42,281 nt of DNA. Source: a virus. A model generated the notes under the pieces. It was not told the origin of the DNA. It did not search any database and worked only from the letters and a program-made list of their open reading frames with translations. A program made the translations under genes and the position numbers. This document shows positions 40,291 through 42,281 of the stretch, in pieces (position 1 is the first letter of the stretch; every line of letters begins with the position of its first letter). Location: positions 1 to 42,281 of the IMG/VR virus record IMGVR_UViG_3300032240_001128. One strand, given 5' to 3'.

Positions 40291-40844
40291 TCTTTCTCCT
40301 CGCGGCGGTGCTCGCCGCGTTCGATTTCAGCGGCAAACTGAGAAGCAATATCGTCGGCAAAAACGCACGACTCATCCTCGCAGGCCCGGAGCCACGTCAC
40401 CACGGCGGCGCGCTCCTGTGCTGCGCCGAGCGATGCGTAGTAGTCACGCTTCGGCTGCACCTGCTGTAGCCGCTCCACCTCGGCCAGTAGTGCGAGGTTG
40501 TCTGCGACGACCTGCCCTGCGTAGTTCGTGCGCCCTGCGTGGCTCTGGAGCGCCTGCACCCGTGCCTTGATGGCGTCGATGGTGGTGGCAGGTGCCTGCT
40601 CGGTGGGCTGCACAGCGGGCTGGGTGGTGGTGTCGGCGGCCATGGGTTGCTCCTTCTGTTGTTCGTTCTTCTTTGCACGTTGCTGGGACAGCAGCTGCTG
40701 CGCTGCGCTGTCGTAGGCCACCTTCCCGCAGGTGCGGCATCGCCACACCAGCATCGGCCTGCCCAGCGCACCGCTGCGCTCGTTGGTGGTCTGCGTGGCC
40801 ATGCTGGCACACTTCGGACAGGGAACCGTGTCGTATTCGGGCAT
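40287..40844 (-). CDS. Zinc-ribbon hypothetical protein with possible internal start
   Basis: 185 residues from ATG 40844. N-terminal zinc ribbon: C-x2-C (VPCPKCASM) and C-x2-C (WRCRTCGKV), then a basic stretch (SQQRAKKNEQQKEQP). From Met68 (ATG 40643) a strong AAGGAG lies 6 bases upstream, so a shorter 118-residue form (MAADTTTQPAVQP…) may also be made; this part is helical (LALLAEVERLQQVQ, AAVVTWLRACEDES). C-terminus IERGEHRREEKE lies in the 28-bp repeat. Function unknown. Confidence 0.65.
   Translation of the reverse strand: MPEYDTVPCPKCASMATQTTNERSGALGRPMLVWRCRTCGKVAYDSAAQQLLSQQRAKKNEQQKEQPMAADTTTQPAVQPTEQAPATTIDAIKARVQALQSHAGRTNYAGQVVADNLALLAEVERLQQVQPKRDYYASLGAAQERAAVVTWLRACEDESCVFADDIASQFAAEIERGEHRREEKE
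40298..40325 (-). repeat. 28-bp repeat copy 2: hairpin set against a ribosome binding site
   Basis: Same hairpin as copy 1; the 3' arm is directly followed by GAGGAG and ATG 40290 of the cysteine-rich gene. Confidence 0.75.
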
Positions 40845-40848
40845 ATTG

Positions 40849-41331
40849 CTACTCCAGTTCTGCGAGCAGCGCGCGCCACTCGTGGTATCCGGGCGCATCC
40901 GGGTGCACACCCTGCGCGCAGTGCCATGCCAGTGTGTTCCGCAGTGCGTGGCACAGCCGCTCGCGGCTATCCCCGCGCAAGTCCCGCGCATACCGGCGCA
41001 CGGTCTGGCGCAGGGAGTTGTTGTCCAGCCCGTCAACCACGGTGCTGTCCACCGCTGCGCGCAGCAGTTCAGACAGGTCACTATGCTCCACCACGCGACC
41101 GTCCTTGCCGTCCTGCACGAGCTGCGCTCCAGCCTGCACGACCACGCGCACACCGCTGTCCAGTCGGTAGAGCGTCACGGTAGGAACGCCTGTGGCGATG
41201 CTTAGCCCCAGCAGCCCGCCAGTGGGCAGGCCAGCGATGTCTCTGTGGCTGGGGAAGTAGAACTCCACCGTGCGCTCGTCCTTGCCGTCGTGCAGCGCAG
41301 CAGGGCACGACACGTTCACTCCGGGCTTCAC
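40849..41331 (-). CDS. Hypothetical protein
   Basis: 160 residues. N-terminal beta-rich part (VSCPAALHDGKDERTVEFYFPSHRDIAG, GVPTVTLYRLDSGVRVVVQAG) and a helical C-terminal part (SDLSELLRAAVDSTVVDGLDNNSLRQTVRRYARDLRGDSRERLCHALRNTLAW). Not recognised. It overlaps the preceding gene by ATGA and is 4 bases before the zinc-ribbon gene. Confidence 0.7.
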   Translation of the reverse strand: MKPGVNVSCPAALHDGKDERTVEFYFPSHRDIAGLPTGGLLGLSIATGVPTVTLYRLDSGVRVVVQAGAQLVQDGKDGRVVEHSDLSELLRAAVDSTVVDGLDNNSLRQTVRRYARDLRGDSRERLCHALRNTLAWHCAQGVHPDAPGYHEWRALLAELE

Positions 41332-42005
41332 TTCGCACCAGCGGGAACGGGCAGCCCTGCCAGCGCCAGCCCGTCAGCCGTGCACACGCACGCGCCCTCG
41401 GCCAGCACGGTGGTGGCCTGCACCAAGCCACAGTCCCGGTACAGCCGCACCCTGCGCACCGCCACCAGCTGGCCCTGTAGGTCGGCCAGCGCCGCGCCGT
41501 CGTGCACGGCACGGGTGGCTGCTGCCAAGTCCGTCAGCGCCTGCACTGCGTACAGCTGTTCGCTGGGCACAGCCAGTGCCACCATCGCCTCGGCCAGCCG
41601 CTCCTGTAGCTCGGCCACCTCGCCGCTCGCGGGCTTCTCGCGGCCCACACCCACCGCGTCACGCAAGTCCTCCAGCTGTGCCTGCAAGTCCATCGCCTGC
41701 TCGTGGGCGGTCATGAACCCTTGCTGCGCGGTGTGGGCCTCGGCCTGTAGCAGCACCACCTGCCGCTCCATGCCGTCCTGCTGGTCAAGCAGACGCTCCA
41801 CCTGCTCCTTCGCCTCCTCCAGCTCGTCGCGCAGATGGTCGGTGTAGTGCCGCTCAATGGCGCGCTCTACCGTGCGCGGGTGCACACCGTACTCGGCTGC
41901 GCCGAACCGCGCTGCGTAGCGCAGCAGCTCAACCACCATCTGCGGGTTCCGCTCGTCTACACGCTTGCGCCCCGGATGCGGGGCTGTGGGTTGCTTGCTT
42001 GCCAT
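41328..42005 (-). CDS. Helix-turn-helix coiled-coil protein
   Basis: 225 residues from ATG 42005 (CAGGAG). A probable helix-turn-helix is at about 24-52 (VVELLRYAARFGAAEYGVHPRTVERAIERH), in the style of transposase or small-terminase DNA-binding domains. A long coiled coil follows (about 58-150, DHLRDELEEAKEQVERLLDQQDG, LQAEAHTAQQGFM), then a C-terminal beta part (VRRVRLYRDCGLVQATTVLAEG). It could bind DNA as a dimer or be a partner of replication/packaging proteins. It is the first gene of the cluster. Confidence 0.7.
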   Translation of the reverse strand: MASKQPTAPHPGRKRVDERNPQMVVELLRYAARFGAAEYGVHPRTVERAIERHYTDHLRDELEEAKEQVERLLDQQDGMERQVVLLQAEAHTAQQGFMTAHEQAMDLQAQLEDLRDAVGVGREKPASGEVAELQERLAEAMVALAVPSEQLYAVQALTDLAAATRAVHDGAALADLQGQLVAVRRVRLYRDCGLVQATTVLAEGACVCTADGLALAGLPVPAGAK

Positions 42006-42281
42006 GCTGACTCCTGCGCCGCTTGGTGCGGCTGCTGTGCAACATAGTAGGCAGCCACCCGCTAACCCGCACACGGGTGCAGTCAGATTGCCTGCTGCAC
42101 GTGCTGCACTGCGCAGGTGCAGGTTCCTACAGTCGAAAAGCTAAAAACCCGTGCGGGCGACTTCGGCTCACTGCGCGGGGGAATGGCGGCTGGGTGGGTA
42201 GAAAAAAGTAGCTGCGCAGGGGCTGCGCGGGGAGTGGGGAAAATACGCGGGTGGCCGCGTGCACCCTGACCCCTCGTCGCC
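42006..42281. other. Right-end non-coding stretch (276 bases)
   Basis: No gene is convincing here. On the minus strand a promoter-like TACTAT (42049-42044) precedes the helix-turn-helix gene. The rest is rich in inverted elements: AACCCG-N4-CGGGT, CCCGCACGGG followed by TTTTT near 42150, and GCGCA/TGCGC followed by TTTTTT near 42207. Either could be a terminator for minus-strand genes beyond the right edge. Confidence 0.4.
42044..42071 (-). promoter_or_regulatory. Weak promoter candidate for the small gene cluster
   Basis: Minus strand TACTAT (42049-42044), the same -10 as at 38065, with TGCGGG 16 bases upstream as a poor -35 and a GTTAGC element in the spacer that recalls the CGGTTA half of the plus-strand operator. 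Confidence 0.3.

Noticed and set aside
40845-41153. N-terminal extension of the zinc-ribbon gene to 41153
   Set aside because: It overlaps the 160-residue gene; ATG 40844 gives a natural start right before the zinc ribbon.
42137-42207. Possible minus-strand terminators near the right edge
   Set aside because: Stems are only 4-5 bp and the gene they would end lies outside the window, so no separate feature is claimed.
1-42281. tRNA genes, integrase, repressor or insertion sequences
   Set aside because: I looked for tRNA cloverleaf arms, tyrosine or serine recombinase motifs and transposase motifs and found none; the helix-turn-helix in the 41328-42005 protein is followed by a coiled coil, not a catalytic domain.

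Overview
The window is part of a double-stranded DNA tailed phage (or prophage) genome. Head, packaging, tail and lysis genes follow one another almost without gaps on the minus strand. DNA is visibly GC-rich, so a high-GC bacterial host is likely, but nothing here names it. A tape measure gene, a tail-tube gene, frameshifted tail chaperones and no recognisable sheath point to a long non-contractile tail (siphovirus type). I see no integrase, repressor, tRNA, CRISPR array or insertion sequence. Most genes overlap the next as ATGA, GTGA, TGATG or TAGTG, so the main blocks are probably translationally coupled.

Reading in transcription order (right to left): (i) 42005-38402, ten small minus-strand genes, mostly unknown, several with zinc-ribbon-like cysteine pairs; (ii) 37768-38352, two tiny plus-strand genes, each with its own promoter-like sequence and hairpin terminator; (iii) 37548-33423, packaging: small-terminase-like protein, an unknown protein, a D12-type DNA adenine methyltransferase, large terminase and a small protein; (iv) 33392-26978, head: portal-MuF fusion, prohead protease-scaffold fusion with an internal scaffold start, and major capsid protein, closed by a clear terminator; (v) 26828-18920, a winged-helix-like protein and neck/connector genes mixed with a sugar cassette (RmlB-like dehydratase, unknown protein, SAM methyltransferase, three-domain glycosyltransferase); (vi) 18930-4599, tail: Com-like zinc ribbon, tail tube, tail chaperones with a CCCTTTT slippery site, tape measure, sialidase-like tail protein, further tail proteins and repeat-bearing fibre; (vii) 4602-1920, lysis: small membrane proteins, holin candidate and M15 endolysin; (viii) 1874-1164, an RmlD-like reductase; (ix) 1059-1, a partial gene with its own promoter that runs off the left edge.

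The most unusual content is the sugar cassette inside the virion-assembly operon, which suggests that the phage glycosylates its own particle or another target. Other points of interest are two regulatory motif families (a GCGTGATA box in most gaps of the structural region; TTGCGC-N16 promoters with an inverted repeat), a duplicated hairpin placed against ribosome binding sites, and in-frame internal starts. All functions are read from sequence motifs and gene order only; no database search was run.
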